Assembly: GCF_958979055.1 (NCBI RefSeq)
Contig: NC_084889.1
Location: 868,001 to 932,000 of the forward strand
Direction of reading: 5' to 3'
From: Alnus glutinosa
Lineage: Eukaryota > Streptophyta > Magnoliopsida > Fagales > Betulaceae
DNA: 64,000 nt
The notes below the pieces were generated by a model. It was given only the letters and a program-made list of their open reading frames with translations. It searched no databases and had not been told where the DNA came from. Both the position numbers and the translations under genes were made by a program. Shown piece by piece: positions 1-12,373 of the stretch (its first letter is position 1; each line of letters starts with the position of its first letter).

Positions 1-196
1 TCTGTAGAATATATATATATAATGCACAGACATATCTATTCACATATATACGATTAAAAAACACATTACAAATATCATAGCCTTGGTACTCATGGACACT
101 CATGCCTATCAAGATCATAAATAGTGGGCAACCATAAACAACCAGGATGATGGGACAACTTTGAGACTAAAGAAAAGATAGAAAGCAGTAGCATAC

Positions 197-1504
197 ATCT
201 CTCACACACTGCTTCTCAGCACTCAATGCTTTTCTCAAATTCTCCCCTCGCTTCTCAACTTCAGATAATGCAATCAAGTGTGCAGACTGTTCACGTTTGA
301 GGATCTCCTCAGTTTCTGCTTGTGCCTGCCTCAATTCTTCGTACTTCGATGTCCACTCTTTATTCTCAATCAAGAGAAGCCCCATGTTGTACTGGTAGTC
401 ATAAAGCTGCCCAAAAGAGTAGTTTATTAGACGATGTAAGACAATTCCTCTAGTACAAGGCTTTGCCAAAGAATTCCAAAGTATAACGTATAATACAGAA
501 GTAACAGAGGATCATGCAACACAAAGAACAGAAATATAAGGCAATGGCTCCCACAAAAATAAACATGTACAACTTTCTCTGGAATGTAATAATTGCTCCC
601 ACAAAAATAAACATGTACAACTTTCTCTGGAATGTAATAATTGCTCCCACAAAATGTGTTGATTTTGCTAGCGATATTTAAAGAAATTATCCTCACTTTC
701 AAAAAGAGGGGCATCCAAAGGATAAACCCAACGAAGTGGTCAATGTGCAGAACTCCGAAAAGGGTAACAAAACCAATAAATTGATTCCTACAAAAATATT
801 TTCCTAGAAACTCTTCCTACTTGGCAGCAATATTTCCAATCCATAAACCTCCATATACACCCTCAATTCCCCTATAACACAAATTACTAACACCTATTCG
901 CTCAAAATTATGGAAAAACTAGAACCGAATCAACAAAATTGAACATCACCCATTTATCAAAATTTAACATATTCCAAGCCCATCACTGTACACCAACCCA
1001 AACATCGAAAAGAAATTCAATAACGTTCACACACCCCTTCAATTTCCTAGTAACACAAATTACCAACATCCATTCCCCTCTGAATTTTACAAAAACTAAA
1101 ACCTAATCAACAAAATTGAACATCGCCCACTAATCAGAATTTAACGCATTCCAGACCCACCCATCAAAGTGAACCAACCCCAGAACGTAGAAAAAAGAGA
1201 ATCAATTAACCTCGCTCTGAAGCTTCGAGATCTTCTCCAAGAGCGCCTGGCGGTCTTTCCTCTCCATGGCTGCCTCGTCCAGCAATCCGGCCTCCCTCAA
1301 CCGCTTCCAGTCCTCCATACTCTCCGTCCCCAACCCTGCCGCCCCGTCACCGCTCAGCGAACGCAGCGGCGGCGGAGGCGCCGAGCCGTCAGCAAACGCC
1401 ACGGCCTTGCCCTTCGCCGCCGCACTCAACGGGTTCGTAGCAGAGTTCCTCTGCGCCGGCGACACCGGCCACGCCTTCCTCTGCGGCGTCGTTGTCGTGA
1501 ACAT
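197..1504 (-). CDS. NMCP1: CRWN/NMCP1-type nuclear lamina coiled-coil protein, first two exons
   Basis: Plant lamin-like protein of the nuclear periphery (CROWDED NUCLEI / NMCP1 family), which shapes nuclei and organises peripheral chromatin. Two exons are visible: complement(1211..1504), 98 codons starting at ATG 1504, and complement(197..406), 70 codons; both junctions are phase 0 with GT/AG. The N-terminus begins [16 protein letters not shown], followed by a short proline run and [16 protein letters not shown]. Exon 2 has the family block [17 protein letters not shown] and [18 protein letters not shown], where the long coiled coil begins. The family is usually 1000 residues or more, so most of the gene lies left of the window; no further exon is seen in 1..196. 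The 804-bp intron holds a 48-bp tandem repeat. The family is recognised from recalled sequence; which paralogue it is cannot be decided. Confidence 0.88.
547..655. repeat. 48-bp tandem repeat in the CRWN intron
   Basis: Two full copies (547..594, 595..642) and a partial third (from 643) of a unit starting GCTCCCACAAAAATAAAC. The two full copies look identical by eye, which suggests a recent duplication. No coding role; it produces spurious repeated open frames. Confidence 0.9.
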
Positions 1505-1992
1505 TTGCGAACTCCGCCGAATAGTAAACCAAGAAAGAAAGAACAGACAGTGAAAACGCTTTCTTGAAACCCCTAGAATCCCCGAGAGATCCCGCTGTTC
1601 CGTACAGCGTCGATGTAGCCAAAACCGAAATTAAAATATCAGCAGTTTCAACAGGGAATTCGGCGTGTATTTGAATCGAAGGAACGGAGCATTTGAATTG
1701 AACCACCGGTTGGTTCTTTTAGTTCCTCCTTTTTTTCTTTTTTTCTTTTTTCTTTTTTTCTGAGAACTCCAGAGTTTTTTTAACGAGTGGGGTGCGGGTG
1801 CGAGGAAGGCTTGCGTTCTTTGTTTCCTTGTCGGCCCTTGGCTGCCCTTGATACGACGTCGGTGTACTTATGCGGGCCCATTCGGCCAATTCTGGGCCTT
1901 GTGGTTTTCCATTAGAGTTGCCCCAACTTGAATAAATGCATGCTAACTTTTACACTCTCTTTTTTTTTTTGGAAAAAACTAATTCTCATATA

Positions 1993-2736
1993 TCAACAAC
2001 AAGAAGCTTGCTCAGCAAGTACAGTAGACTGGATAAAGGAAGAGCATTCATCCATCCACAAATCATCTAACAATTGTGAAATAGCAAACTTGGCTAAGGA
2101 AATGGCAAGAAGATTCGCATCTCTTTTAACAAGAGTAAACTCCACTTGTTGCAAGCATTTGGCCTTCACTTTTATGTCTTTTATCAGCTTACCGAAGGAG
2201 CTCCAGTTAGGCAGGGAATTGTTGAGAGCTGAGACCACTGCTGAGGAGACACCCTCCACCCTGATTTTGTGGAAACCTTTTGCAGCACACATACAAACAG
2301 CATGCCATGCAGCTAAGGCCTCAGCTACAAAGGGATTATAAAGAGAAGGGAGGATTTTTGCCATGGCTGCAACAAACACCCATGTTTCATCCCGCACAAT
2401 AATCCCTATTCTTATCCTCTTCAACCGCTCGTTAACAGCAACACCCCAGTTCAACTTTAGCCACCCTCCCGTAGGAGCCTTCCATTTCGGGGGAATCCTA
2501 CCCCCCTCCCTAGCAGAGCTAGGAACCTTTTGCAAAGAGGCAAGAAAGTCTGAGGAAGAGGACTTAGTTTTCAGAACAAGGTGTTCTGGAGGGATGAAGC
2601 CTCCTTGGAAAACAAAAGAATTTCTCTTTAGCCACACTTCACGCATCACCGAGAAAACCTTTAGGAGCTCTTGTCTATCCACCCTAGCATGAATAGACTT
2701 TATAATATGCAACCCATCTCCTTCTTCTAACACCAT
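1993..2736 (-). pseudogene. LINE RNase H domain (C-terminal part of ORF2)
   Basis: The frame includes KWKAPTGGWLKLNWGVAVNE, then IIVRDETWVFVAAMA, AEALAAWHAV and FTLVKRDANLLAISLAKFA, which is the order of a plant LINE RNase H (RVT_3-like) domain. The first catalytic aspartate, normally in LNxDGA, reads N-W-G here, so the domain looks inactive. It ends near the poly(A) tail of the element. Confidence 0.8.
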
Positions 2737-2811
2737 TTTCTGGATCTTCCGCCCACATTCCTGCCAAACTGCAGTGGATGCGCGACAGCTCCATAAGGCA
2801 TGAAAAGTAGA

Positions 2812-4553
2812 TTATGAGGATGAGAGACAAAAAGGGCAAAACCGGTATTCAACTACGCCTTTGCGAAATAAGTTCTCCCTTGTTGCTAGGATGTTTCTTC
2901 CTAGCTTCCAAAGAAAATTTTTCAAAGAAGGCGGAAAATTCCAGCTCCAAATGGCCTTCCATATTTTCTGGTTTTCCCCGGACATAGAGGACTCTCCCAC
3001 TTTCTGAGCTCTCCTTGACATTTCAAGATGGTATGCGCTTCGAACCGTAAAGCACCCACTCTTGGAGCCAGTCCAGATCTGCTTGTCTTCTTGTAGCAAT
3101 GGGCTAGGCACTACATTGCACACCTTGGCAGCCTCCGAAGGGATAAAAACAGAATTGATCAAATTGTAGTTCTACCACCCTGAAACAGGATCCAAAAGGG
3201 AATCCACTGTAGCATATTGGGACAAAATTTGCACAGGAGAATGAACTCGGTAATCACCAAAGGATGGGATCCACTTATCGTGCCAAATCCGAATACGCTG
3301 GCCATTTCCAAGCCTCCACATCAACCCTTGGTCCAGTAAGGGGCGAGCTTTAAGCAAGCTACGCCACGTAAAAGAGGGGCGGGAGCCCATTTTTGCCTAC
3401 ATGAAGGAAGCCCGAGGGAAGTATTTTCCTTTTAGGACGTTGGCCAGCAGAGAGTTAGGATATTGGTGTAACCTCCAGCCTTGTTTAGCGAGGAGGGCTA
3501 AATTGAAGGCCTCCAAGTCCCTAAACCCAAGACCTCCTGTTTGTTTCGAAGCCCCCAGGCGCGACCAGCTCATCCAATGCACACCCTTAGAGGCAGAATT
3601 TTTTCCCCACCAGAATCGATTCATCAGGGAATGAATTTGGGAGCACAGAGACTTTGGGAGCTGGAACACACTCATGCAATAGGTCGGGATTGCTTGAGCT
3701 ACTGCCTTGAGGAGGATCTCTCTGCCCGCCTGCGATAGGGATTTTTCCTTTCAATCTTCAAGCCTTTTTCGAACCCTAGAAACAATCCCAGCAAAGGTCC
3801 TTTGTTTCGAGCGACCCACCATGGCCGGAAGACCAAGGTACCTTTCAAAGGAAGCAACTGCAGGAATCCCAGCAGTGGAATGGATGAGATCCTTGAAATC
3901 TTGGGGGGTATTTCTGTTGTAAAAGATGGAGGTTTTCTCATTGTTAAGCTTCTAGCCTAAGGCCATTTCATACCACTGCAGGAGTTGGGAAATAACTCTC
4001 CATTCATTCCAATTAGACCTACAAAACAACAAGCTATCATCCGCAAAAAGAAGGTGACTGAGATGCACACCTCTAGCTGAGATTGGGGCCCCCGAGATGA
4101 GCCCATCATGGCAGGCTTTGCTCAACAACGAGCTTAAACCCTCCGCACACAGCAGAAAAAGATATGGGGATAAATGGTCTCCTTGCCTTAGGCCCCGTGA
4201 AGGAGAGAAAACGTCGAAGGGAGACCCATTTAGGAGAACAGCATAAGAAACCGAGGAAACACACCGCATTATGAGTTGCACCCACTGAACCGCAAAGCCC
4301 AGCCTGAGCATCATAGCCTCTAAAAAACTCCACTCGACCCGGTCGTAAGCTTTAGACATGTTGAGCTTGATAGCCTTAAAGCCCTTATTCCCTTTCATTC
4401 GCGAACTCATGGTGTGGAGGGCCTCGTAAGCCACCAGGATGTTATCTGAAATCAACCTCCCAGGCACAAAGGCACTTTGGAAGGGAGAAATAATCTTGTC
4501 TAGCATAAGCTTTAGTCTGTTGGCAATGGTCTTAGCAATGATTTTGTATAAGA
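2812..4553 (-). pseudogene. LINE reverse transcriptase (C-terminal half) and zf-RVT region
   Basis: From 4553 downward: VLYKIIAKTIANRLKLML, SPFQSAFVPGRLISDN, KLNMSKAYDRVEWSFLEA, SRGLRQGDHLSPYLF and the catalytic box LLFADDSLLF (about 4030 to 4060), which keeps FADD. Then come SLMNRFWWGKN, GGLGFRDLEAFNLALLAKQG, RRPSYIWRS-like and RIWHDKWIP motifs, and the zf-RVT block FPPSLKNFLWKLGRNILATR. At least four different frames are used, so the coding sequence is broken. The N-terminal half lies beyond the insertion, at 7484..8800. Confidence 0.85.
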
Positions 4554-4558
4554 CATTA

Positions 4559-7478
4559 TGTCACGCCCCCGTTTAGTAAAATAAGGGAAACGCGAACTAA
4601 AAGATAAATAAATAAGTAAATAAAGTCAGAGAGTTTCAAAACACAAGTAGTATTATTATTTATACCAACTAAGATAGTAGTATCAAAAATTTTACACTGG
4701 GGCTCGAAGTTATTTACAGCTCAAAAGTGAAGTGGTAAAGCAAAAGCTAGCAAATCAACATTGCTAGAAAAACCATCCCATAAGATAAAAGACTGAAATG
4801 AGTACAGTTTCCATCAACAAAATATGACTGTACTATCATGATCTATCAGCTCTACAGTCTATGTCCACGACGGAGTCCCCAGGTACCAAACTGCTACTAT
4901 TTACAAGAACCTACATCCTCTACTGGTCCACTGTACAATAAGTCCAAGTTGCCCACGGATGGGGCCAGATCTGGGGGTCACTGACCACCAGGAGTCCTAC
5001 AGGCACTCCTCCCCTCAAAACTATGATGTACACCTTCATCTGAAAATGGTTATAAGGGAAAGGGGTGAGTTCGACAACTCAGTAAGGAAATATCAACACC
5101 AGGAAAATAAAACATGCTATAAAATCATTAATTATGCATAATGACAAAAATATCATAATGAGCAATTAAAACAGACTTTATAAGTATAATTAACAGAACT
5201 TAAAAATAGATGAACAAGAAATATGAATAATGGCATGAATAATTAAATCAATTCTTTTTATTTCCTCTTTTATCCTTTAACCGTGGTTTAACCCTTTATA
5301 GACTCTAAACCGCTGTTATCCGTGAGCGGAGCACGTTGGCTTTTGTCACACAGACCTATGGACTCAGCCTGTCGTCACAGGGGAGAGCCGGTTCCGAGTT
5401 GGGGATCTTCCCTAGGTGAAGGCCAACCTCGACTGGTAGCACACCAACACATGGTATGCTTGCCATGCTACCCTATGGGTACCAATCCTAGCTGTAATAG
5501 TGCCTCAGGGTTAAACAGTTACTGCACATGAACGTTTTCTATTATACTGTGGCTCTACTTTAACTGTATACTTTATTTCAAAACTGTAAGAGTCGTTTTC
5601 ATAACTGTATTCATGTGCAGAATTAATTTTTTTAAAATCTCTTTTCTTTCATTCACTGGATTCATAAATAGAATCATATTCTTGAAATGCTCTTTATCAT
5701 TTCTCTGAGTATGCATAATTCATAATTTTTGAAATGTTCATAATCATAACTTTAATTATGCATAAATCATAACTTTAAAAATGCTCTTACTCATAACTCT
5801 AATTTATGCACAAAATTCTTGAATAATAACATATGAGCAATAAAAGCTTCGCATTAAAATTCACATGATCAATGCTTTGTAAAATTCCCCAACACTTTTT
5901 CAAAAGATTTATAGTAAAATCTTGTTGAGGGTTTTTCGGTGTTGTATCCCCTTACCTTGATAGCCCTTTTTGTCAGAGTTGCTTTTACCTAAATAAAACA
6001 CAAAAGTAAATTTTATTTAGAGGATATTCCGAAGTTTAGGTAGCCGTTTATAACAATTAACAATAAACTTTAAAATCTAAATTAAAGCTTATAATTACTC
6101 TATCATTTTATTTATACCAATTTTAAAGCCCACTGATCCAGCTAATTAAAAATAACCACTTTAAAACATATTAGTCCTCAATTAATAAACCCAACTATTA
6201 ATCCAAAAACTCAAACCGGTTAGCACAACAAACCATAACACAAAGACAACAACACGGAACCGGCCAAAATAATAACCCAAAACAGGACACACACACATAA
6301 AACCAGATTCTTCACCATAGCCCAGTGGCCGTAAAGTTCAAAGAACCACAAAAACAAAACACTCACTCAGAAGAAACTCTGCACACAAAATCATCTTCAT
6401 CCCATTAAACTCGGCCGGCCCTTCAACTGAAAATTACAAACAAACCCACTGTTCTCTCCAACCAACCGGCCGAACCCACCAAGCCAACCAAAATCAAAAC
6501 CACCAAAACTCACACCCCACTTCACGGCACACCCACCCCTGCTCAACCAAGACAGAATTTTCCCACAACATCAACCGGTTTACCCAAGAAATCAACTCCC
6601 TAAATTAAACCAAAATCAACCCAAAAAAGCAAAAGCACAAGAAATTTAACTTACCCATGGAAAAAAATGGGTTTTCTAAGACATGGGTGCCGGAAAACAT
6701 CACCGGAAAAGTCACCAGGAGACGTCGCCGGCGCGGGACCGTGGCCTGCCGGTCCGGCGGCGTCGTCCGCCCAGTCCGGTGGCCCACCCACCGGCTGGGT
6801 CCTCTTCCTTCCTCCCCTCCCTCTCACGGTCACACACACACACACTCTCCCTCATCTCCACTCTCGTCTCCCTCTCAAACTGTGTAGAAGAAGAAAGAAA
6901 AAAAGAAAAAGAAAAGCAACAAGAAACAGAGGCGGAAGTGGAAAGAAGAAGGAGAAGAAGAAGAAAAGAGGAAGGAAAAGAAAGAAATAAAAACTTGAGG
7001 ATATAGGGTCTGGTACACGCACGGCATGAAGAGGAACAAAAAGAAAATTGGAAAAGAAAAGAATAAATAGTAATGAATATATGCCAAAATTATTAAAGAG
7101 CTAATGAACAAATAGAGTGCACTAAATCTTAAGAGAAAAATACCTGCAGATTTCCTCTGAGAAAAGCTTCTTAACTGAGCTAAAGTATGATGTGCAGAAA
7201 TAACATAACTCAGCTCTTATAACTGTGACCAGAAATGAATTGATTAACGAAGAAGAAGCTTCTTACGTGAAAGAGACGCAGCTCAACATGACCATAAAAA
7301 AAAAGAAGCTTAAAACTTGCCACGTAACACTCAAATCAGCCAGAATTTTAATATATATTTTTTTTTTCCAGTTATTACTACTGATTCAATTTAATCACTT
7401 ATCTAATTTTTTTTTTTTTTTAAAACTAATTATCAAATCTTAAAATATTTTAATAATTATTATTATTAGGGTGTTATA
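4559..7478. mobile_element. 2.9-kb LTR-like insertion inside the LINE reverse transcriptase
   Basis: The insert begins TGTCACGCCCCCG and ends GGGTGTTATA, and is flanked by CATTA (4554..4558) and CGTTA (7479..7483), a near-perfect 5-bp target duplication. The broken LINE codons rejoin as ...ISLCN / VLYKII..., so the ends are well placed. TG...(C/T)A ends with a 5-bp duplication fit an LTR retroelement. I see no second internal copy of the ends and no gag or pol, so the best guess is a solo copy of a very long LTR or a non-coding derivative. Inside are an AT-rich first half, a CG-rich stretch (about 6690..6800) and a purine tract (6885..6990). Fossil; family not assigned. Confidence 0.6.
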
Positions 7479-7483
7479 CGTTA

Positions 7484-9046
7484 CAAAGACTAATGGGCCT
7501 GAAGTCACTAACCGAGACAGCCCTTGACTTCTTAGGAATCAACGCTAAATAAGTGAGGTTTAGAGAGGGGTCAAATATACTGTTATTCAAGAAGTTAAGG
7601 GCAGCTTCACACACTTCAGCACCCACCGAGTCCTAGTGATTCTGAAAGAAACAGACCCCAAAGCCATCCGGACCAGGGGCTGTCAGAGGCTGCATCTGGA
7701 ACAAAGCCACCTTCAGCTCATCCGACTGGAAAGGACGCAGAAGCGCTACATTCATCTCTGTGGTAACACAGGGAGAAACTGCCTCCAGGATACCATCTAC
7801 TTCCCGTGCCCCCGAGGTAGAGAAGAGCTGTTGAAAATGCTAAGACAACGGACCCCCAATGTCCCCCGGGGAAGACCGTTTTTGGCCTGAATCATCTCTG
7901 ATTTCAGCAATGCGATTTGTCTTCCGACGATGGGAAGCCCAAGCATGGAAGTACCCCGTGTTTCTGTCACCCTGTTGGAACCATCTCCGTTTAGCACGTT
8001 GTTTCCATTTTACATCCTCCACCTGAATGAGATGGTCCACCTCCTGTTGTAAATGGAGAATATCAGTAGCATTCTCTAGGAGTTCGTCCCTCTGCAGACT
8101 TTCTAGACGACCTTTCAGAATTTTTAGCCTTCGGGGAACATCACCGAACTTCTTGAAGCTCCATTCAGATAAGGCTCTCTTGCAATTGTGAAGGTTCTCA
8201 ATGATAGTGGAAAGAGTCTGAGTACAACCTTGCGTCTCCGCCATGCAGCTTTCACTATGTCAACACATTCAGCTTCCAGATTCCAGCAAGCCTCGTATAT
8301 AAAAGAGGATCTCTTTCTGCCCACTTTTGCTGGGGAAGCCAACAAAGTCCACAAGGGTTTATGGTCCGAACAACATACTGGCAGGACGTGGACTTTCACT
8401 TAAGGGAATCTCCTGCACCACCCTGGGTTTGCTAGAGCCCGATCCAAACGTTCCTTAATGAAAGCCCCCGCCCCTCTTTTGTTGCTCCAAGTGAACTTAG
8501 ACCCCTTGAAGCCTAGGTCACCCAGGGAACACTCCGCTAGAGCAGAATGAAAAGAGTCAATTTGGGCCTGACTTCGAGTTTGCCTCCCCCCCCCCCCCCC
8601 ATTTCTCCGAATGATCAAGAATCTCATTAAAATCGCCTATGCAAAACCAGTCAGGAGGGGCAAAAGAGTTGAGGTGGCGGAGAATGGACCAGGAATCAGA
8701 ACGGGAACCAGTTTCTGGATTACCATAAAAGCCCGTGAATTTCCCCGGGGCCTCTGCTCCCGTCAAAGAGACACTGGCACAAATGTGTCTAACCGAATAA
8801 TTCATAATCTCCACCACAGCTAGCTCTCTCCAAAGGAAGGCCAAACTCCCATTTTTTCCCTATCGGCTCCACCGTGAGCATACCATTAAAATTCAACTTA
8901 TTCTTAATGACTTGCATTCTACGGTTTCTCAATTTGGTTTCCATGAGAAACAGTAGAGTGGGCTGTTTTTCCTTCACCCAGGAGTGAAGTTCCCGAACTA
9001 TGCAAGGGCGCCCCAGCCCTCAACAATTCCAACTTAAGAGACTCAT
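7484..9046 (-). pseudogene. LINE ORF2 N-terminal part: endonuclease and start of reverse transcriptase
   Basis: ATG at 9046 opens MSLLSWNC followed by an in-frame TGA. It continues in broken frames with LLFLMETKLRNRRMQ (the ETK endonuclease motif, catalytic Glu kept), WFCIGDFNEIL (GDFN), KGSKFTWSNKR and SDHKPL. Next comes the linker KWKQRAKRRWFQQGDRNT and the start of the reverse transcriptase, LALIPKK and SDFRPISLCN, where the 2.9-kb insertion interrupts. A C-run at about 8587..8600 sits at one frame change. Confidence 0.8.
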
Positions 9047-9059
9047 AATGGGCGGGGGA

Positions 9060-10738
9060 CTATTGAACAGCCACCGCCAAACAACCAACTTCACCCAGTA
9101 AACTCGACTCATGCCCGAGGTCGGAAACAAAAAGTTGAGTTACCTTGTTGTTATCTGAACTAGCAAAATCATTCTTCTGAGGAGAATGTGGGCCACCCGT
9201 ACTTTGCTCTTCAGCTGGACGAGAAATAGACGGGGGACCCGGATTGGCCGACATCGGGAGAGAAGATTTCGTGATTTCCCACCCACATTCTGGCAACTCC
9301 TTCGGTTGGGTGTCCTTCGTCCCACGGTCCTGTCTTTTCCAACAACTGGCCCCTTTTCCCGGAGTCTTTCCATCCAAAGAGTTCAGCAGCAAGAGAGCAG
9401 ACGAATCCTCGGATTGCTCCCTCTCCTTTCTTTTTCTAGAGACTTGAATTTTGTGATGGGATAAAGTCTGGAAAGATCCCTCAAGGGAGGCTCCCGATAC
9501 TGGATCTGTCGAATCATTACAATCTGGGCTGGAAGTCTGAGGGGGACCCAGCGACTTAGAAGAGCCCACCCGTTCCGCCTGTTGGGCCTTTGGGCGATAA
9601 GCAGAGAGCACACAACCCATAACTCCTTTGGGCTTAAGAGAATCATTAACATGGTCCATAGACTGAACACCCCCGGGAGACGAGCAAATATTAAGTCTTG
9701 GGGCAGCTGTACTCTTGCCACGTTGAAAACCTTGTTTACCTCATTTCTTTCCTTTTATACTCTTCAGGGTTCTAGACGAAATCAGAGCCCCCCTATCATG
9801 GCTAAGTGCGAGAAACCCGGGATTCGAGATCTGCTCCTGAAGCTCCCTGTTCGGTTGTGCAGGAAAAAGCGAGCTTTGCACCTGTGCCACCTCAGACTTA
9901 TCAATATAGAGATTTTGAAGTTTCGATTTGGGAGGGGCGTGGTTTTCGGGGAGGGAGGGATTCACGGGATTTCTCCCCTCGACGTTTGCGTCATTCTGTT
10001 TTGCCTTTTCCGGCATACTCCCTGATGGGACCCCACTCTGGCCGGGGTCCTGCAGCATCGGGGAGGGGGAGCGATTGATCCGCTGGCCCTCAGTGAGCCC
10101 CTGTCTTCTGGATTGATCATCAGCTCTTAACTAGGAACCCCACCCGTCTAACCCCCCATCATGGCTAGTTTGCCGGCTGTTCTCCTCTGGACACCATTTC
10201 GGTCCGTGAATAATCCGACCACACCGGAAGCAGAAAATTGGTAATTTTTCGTATTTGAAAGAGACCCATCTTGGTTTACTCGAGACAATCAACGACCTCC
10301 CACGTTCGAGAGGTTGGTGGAGATTAATCGCCACCCTTATTCGAAGGTAGCGTCCCCATCCCACATCGTCTTTTGCCACAGCCACGTCCTCCACCGATCC
10401 CAACGAACTCCCAATCTGAAACCCAACTGCTCGATTCATACATCCAAGCGGCATGTCATGGATCTGGATCCATATTGGGGAGATCAAAAAATCCATCTTC
10501 GAAGGAGAGGACTGTCTGTCGAAGTCATTAAGGATTATAAGAGTACGGTCATATGACCAAGGACGCCCAGCCATCACTTTGACTTTGTCCCCCTCTTCAT
10601 AAAACTCAAAAAGCCACAAATTCTCCTGAATTTCTTTCAGGAAAAGATTTCCACCCAATCTCCAAATACGAACAAGGACAGCTTTGAAAGCCTCCTTATT
10701 AAGTTTCTTTGGTACTCCCAAACTTCCTACCAGACACT
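9060..10738 (-). pseudogene. LINE ORF1 (DUF4283-like plus CCHC zinc knuckle)
   Basis: The first block (about 10738..10131) reads IWRLGGNLFLKEIQENLWLF, then MAGRPWSYDRTLIILNDF and PIWIQIHDMPLGCMNRAVG, typical of the DUF4283 RNA-binding region of plant LINE ORF1. It is followed by CFRCGRIIHGPKWC, a C-x2-C-x4-H-x4-C knuckle. The later part, down to 9060, is a low-complexity basic and serine-rich tail in other frames, ending just before the ORF2 start at 9046. Confidence 0.75.
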
Positions 10739-10924
10739 AGGATCCCTTTGTTTGGAGATCCTGAATTGTCTCATCAGCATTAAACTAAAATTTAATAATA
10801 ATTTCCATTTTAAAATTTAATGGTAAATTTTAGTGTCACGTTAAAGAATGTGCATTTGAGAGTGTGCGGGGTGAATATGTATCATTTTTCATTAGTATTA
10901 CATCAAAAATTGTGCACTTAAAGT

Positions 10925-11041
10925 CCCCAAGAGGTAGTTCAATCGGCTAGGGACCACGCCTCATGAAACGGAGGTCACTAGATCGAATCCTCGATCCCCC
11001 CCTTTCTTGTGTGGACATGTCAAAAAAAAAAAAAAAAAAAA
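10925..11041 (+). mobile_element. tRNA-derived SINE with target-site duplication
   Basis: A box A-like block GAGGTAGTTCAATCGGCTAG (from 10931) and a box B-like block AGATCGAATCC (from 10980) are spaced like a tRNA promoter for RNA polymerase III. They are followed by a C-run, TTGTGTGGACATGTC and an A-tail of about 20. Flanking sequences GCACTTAAAGT (10914..10924) and GCACTTAAAAGT (11046..11057) are a target-site duplication. At about 117 bp it is complete but short. No protein. Confidence 0.85.
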
Positions 11042-11057
11042 GTCTGCACTTAAAAGT

Positions 11058-12048
11058 ATAGGAGTAGAAATGTGTATAACATTTCTCTTTTTTGTTTGTC
11101 ACTTCCAATGACTTATGTATATCTCAATCTATAATAACTAACCAAAACCCATTTTATTTAGTTTAGCTAATGGGTTTTAAAAGACATCATACATCCAATT
11201 ATCTATTCTTAACTTTATATTATTTCTTTATTTTTTTTATTACTTTTTCATTATTGTATTTTTTGTCTTTTTTTTTTAAATAGTCATATTTGTCGACGGT
11301 CGTTTCGTTAAAACAGTCATTTTTCTAATGCAAATTTTTTACAGTCATTTTCACCATTTTCTAATAGTCATATTTTTTAACAATCATTTTGTTAAATCTG
11401 TCATTTTTCTAATGCAATAATTTTTAAACGATCATACCAATTTAAAGAAAAAGATTATCCTTTTATTATTACTAGTGATTAAACAAATGAATAATCTTAA
11501 AGCAACTTGGAATATTCTCACTTGCGCAAGTAAAATATCACAACTAATTGAGATATTTATGGAATCTCATTGGCAATATGCTTCATGTAGAACGTGGAGT
11601 GAAAGAAAAAAAGAAAAAAACAAAAGAACGTGGAGGAAAAAAAAAATAGATATGTGAATAGTGCAACCTTATATGTAGAGTTGCACTATTTAAGGAATTA
11701 AGTAAAATCTATTATAGAGTTTGAATAGATAAGCCAATGGAGTCTCTTTTTAGTACTTTGGTTATTTATTATAGCCTAAAGGTGAAAATACATAAGCCAT
11801 TGGGGGTGCTCTTAGGCAATGATTTCTTTTAAGACAAATATTTGCAAGGCTGTTAGTAACCTCTACCTCAATTGATATCTCTTTCTTTGCAAGAGTGGGA
11901 TGGAATTTAATTCATTAAGCTGAAACTAATTAGATATATTACTACTAAAATACTATACACCATAGCAATATTTCATTGAGAAATGCTAAATATCGCGCGC
12001 ACATTTCACAAATATTTTGTAAATATGATATGGCAATGTTTAGTAACT

Positions 12049-12130
<82 letters not shown>

Positions 12131-12370
12131 CTAATGGCTATTGGTTACTATAACTTGTCACTTCAGCTTTGTGGGATGTTTATATATTATATAAAATTTT
12201 TCTATTCCATAAATATTTCACTATCCTAATATGGCATGATGTAGTAGTTGTTAGACCGCACAACATAGCGAAACAAGACCCCGTAAACGGTGAAACACCC
12301 AAAGCTAGCTAATCTGCGTCACCCCACCTGCGCATGATAGCCGAGACCAGTACACAGAAAGCGAGAGAGA
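11058..12370. other. gene-free AT-rich stretch with a (TA)n microsatellite
   Basis: No supported gene. Imperfect repeats of CAGTCATTTTTCTAATGC-like sequence occur at about 11280..11440. A TA dinucleotide run occupies 12054..12128 and is likely to vary in length. Nothing else is recognised. Confidence 0.7.
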
Positions 12371-12373
12371 GAA

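Larger units (their letters stand above)
1961..10740 (-). mobile_element. L1-type LINE with RNase H domain, broken and split by a later insertion
   Basis: On the minus strand the order is: ORF1 with DUF4283-like region and CCHC knuckle (about 10738 to 9060), ORF2 starting at ATG 9046 with an apurinic-type endonuclease, reverse transcriptase, zf-RVT region and a C-terminal plant-type RNase H (ends near 1993). A T-run at 1961..1970 marks the poly(A) tail on the minus strand. The 5' end seems truncated near 10740, because ORF1 starts inside the DUF4283 region after an in-frame stop. Reading frames shift several times and stops are present (one already at codon 9 of ORF2), so it cannot move by itself. 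A 2.92-kb insertion (4559..7478) splits the reverse transcriptase. Without the insertion the LINE is about 5.85 kb. Confidence 0.9.

Noticed and set aside
427-714. Minus-strand frames with repeated [12 protein letters not shown]-type residues
   Set aside because: They are translations of the 48-bp tandem repeat in an intron.
1169-1567. Plus-strand Arg-rich frame opposite CRWN exon 1
   Set aside because: Antisense shadow of a GC-rich exon with no domain.
6667-7006. Plus-strand Lys/Arg-rich frames
   Set aside because: They come from a purine tract and CG-rich sequence inside the 2.9-kb insertion, with no domain.
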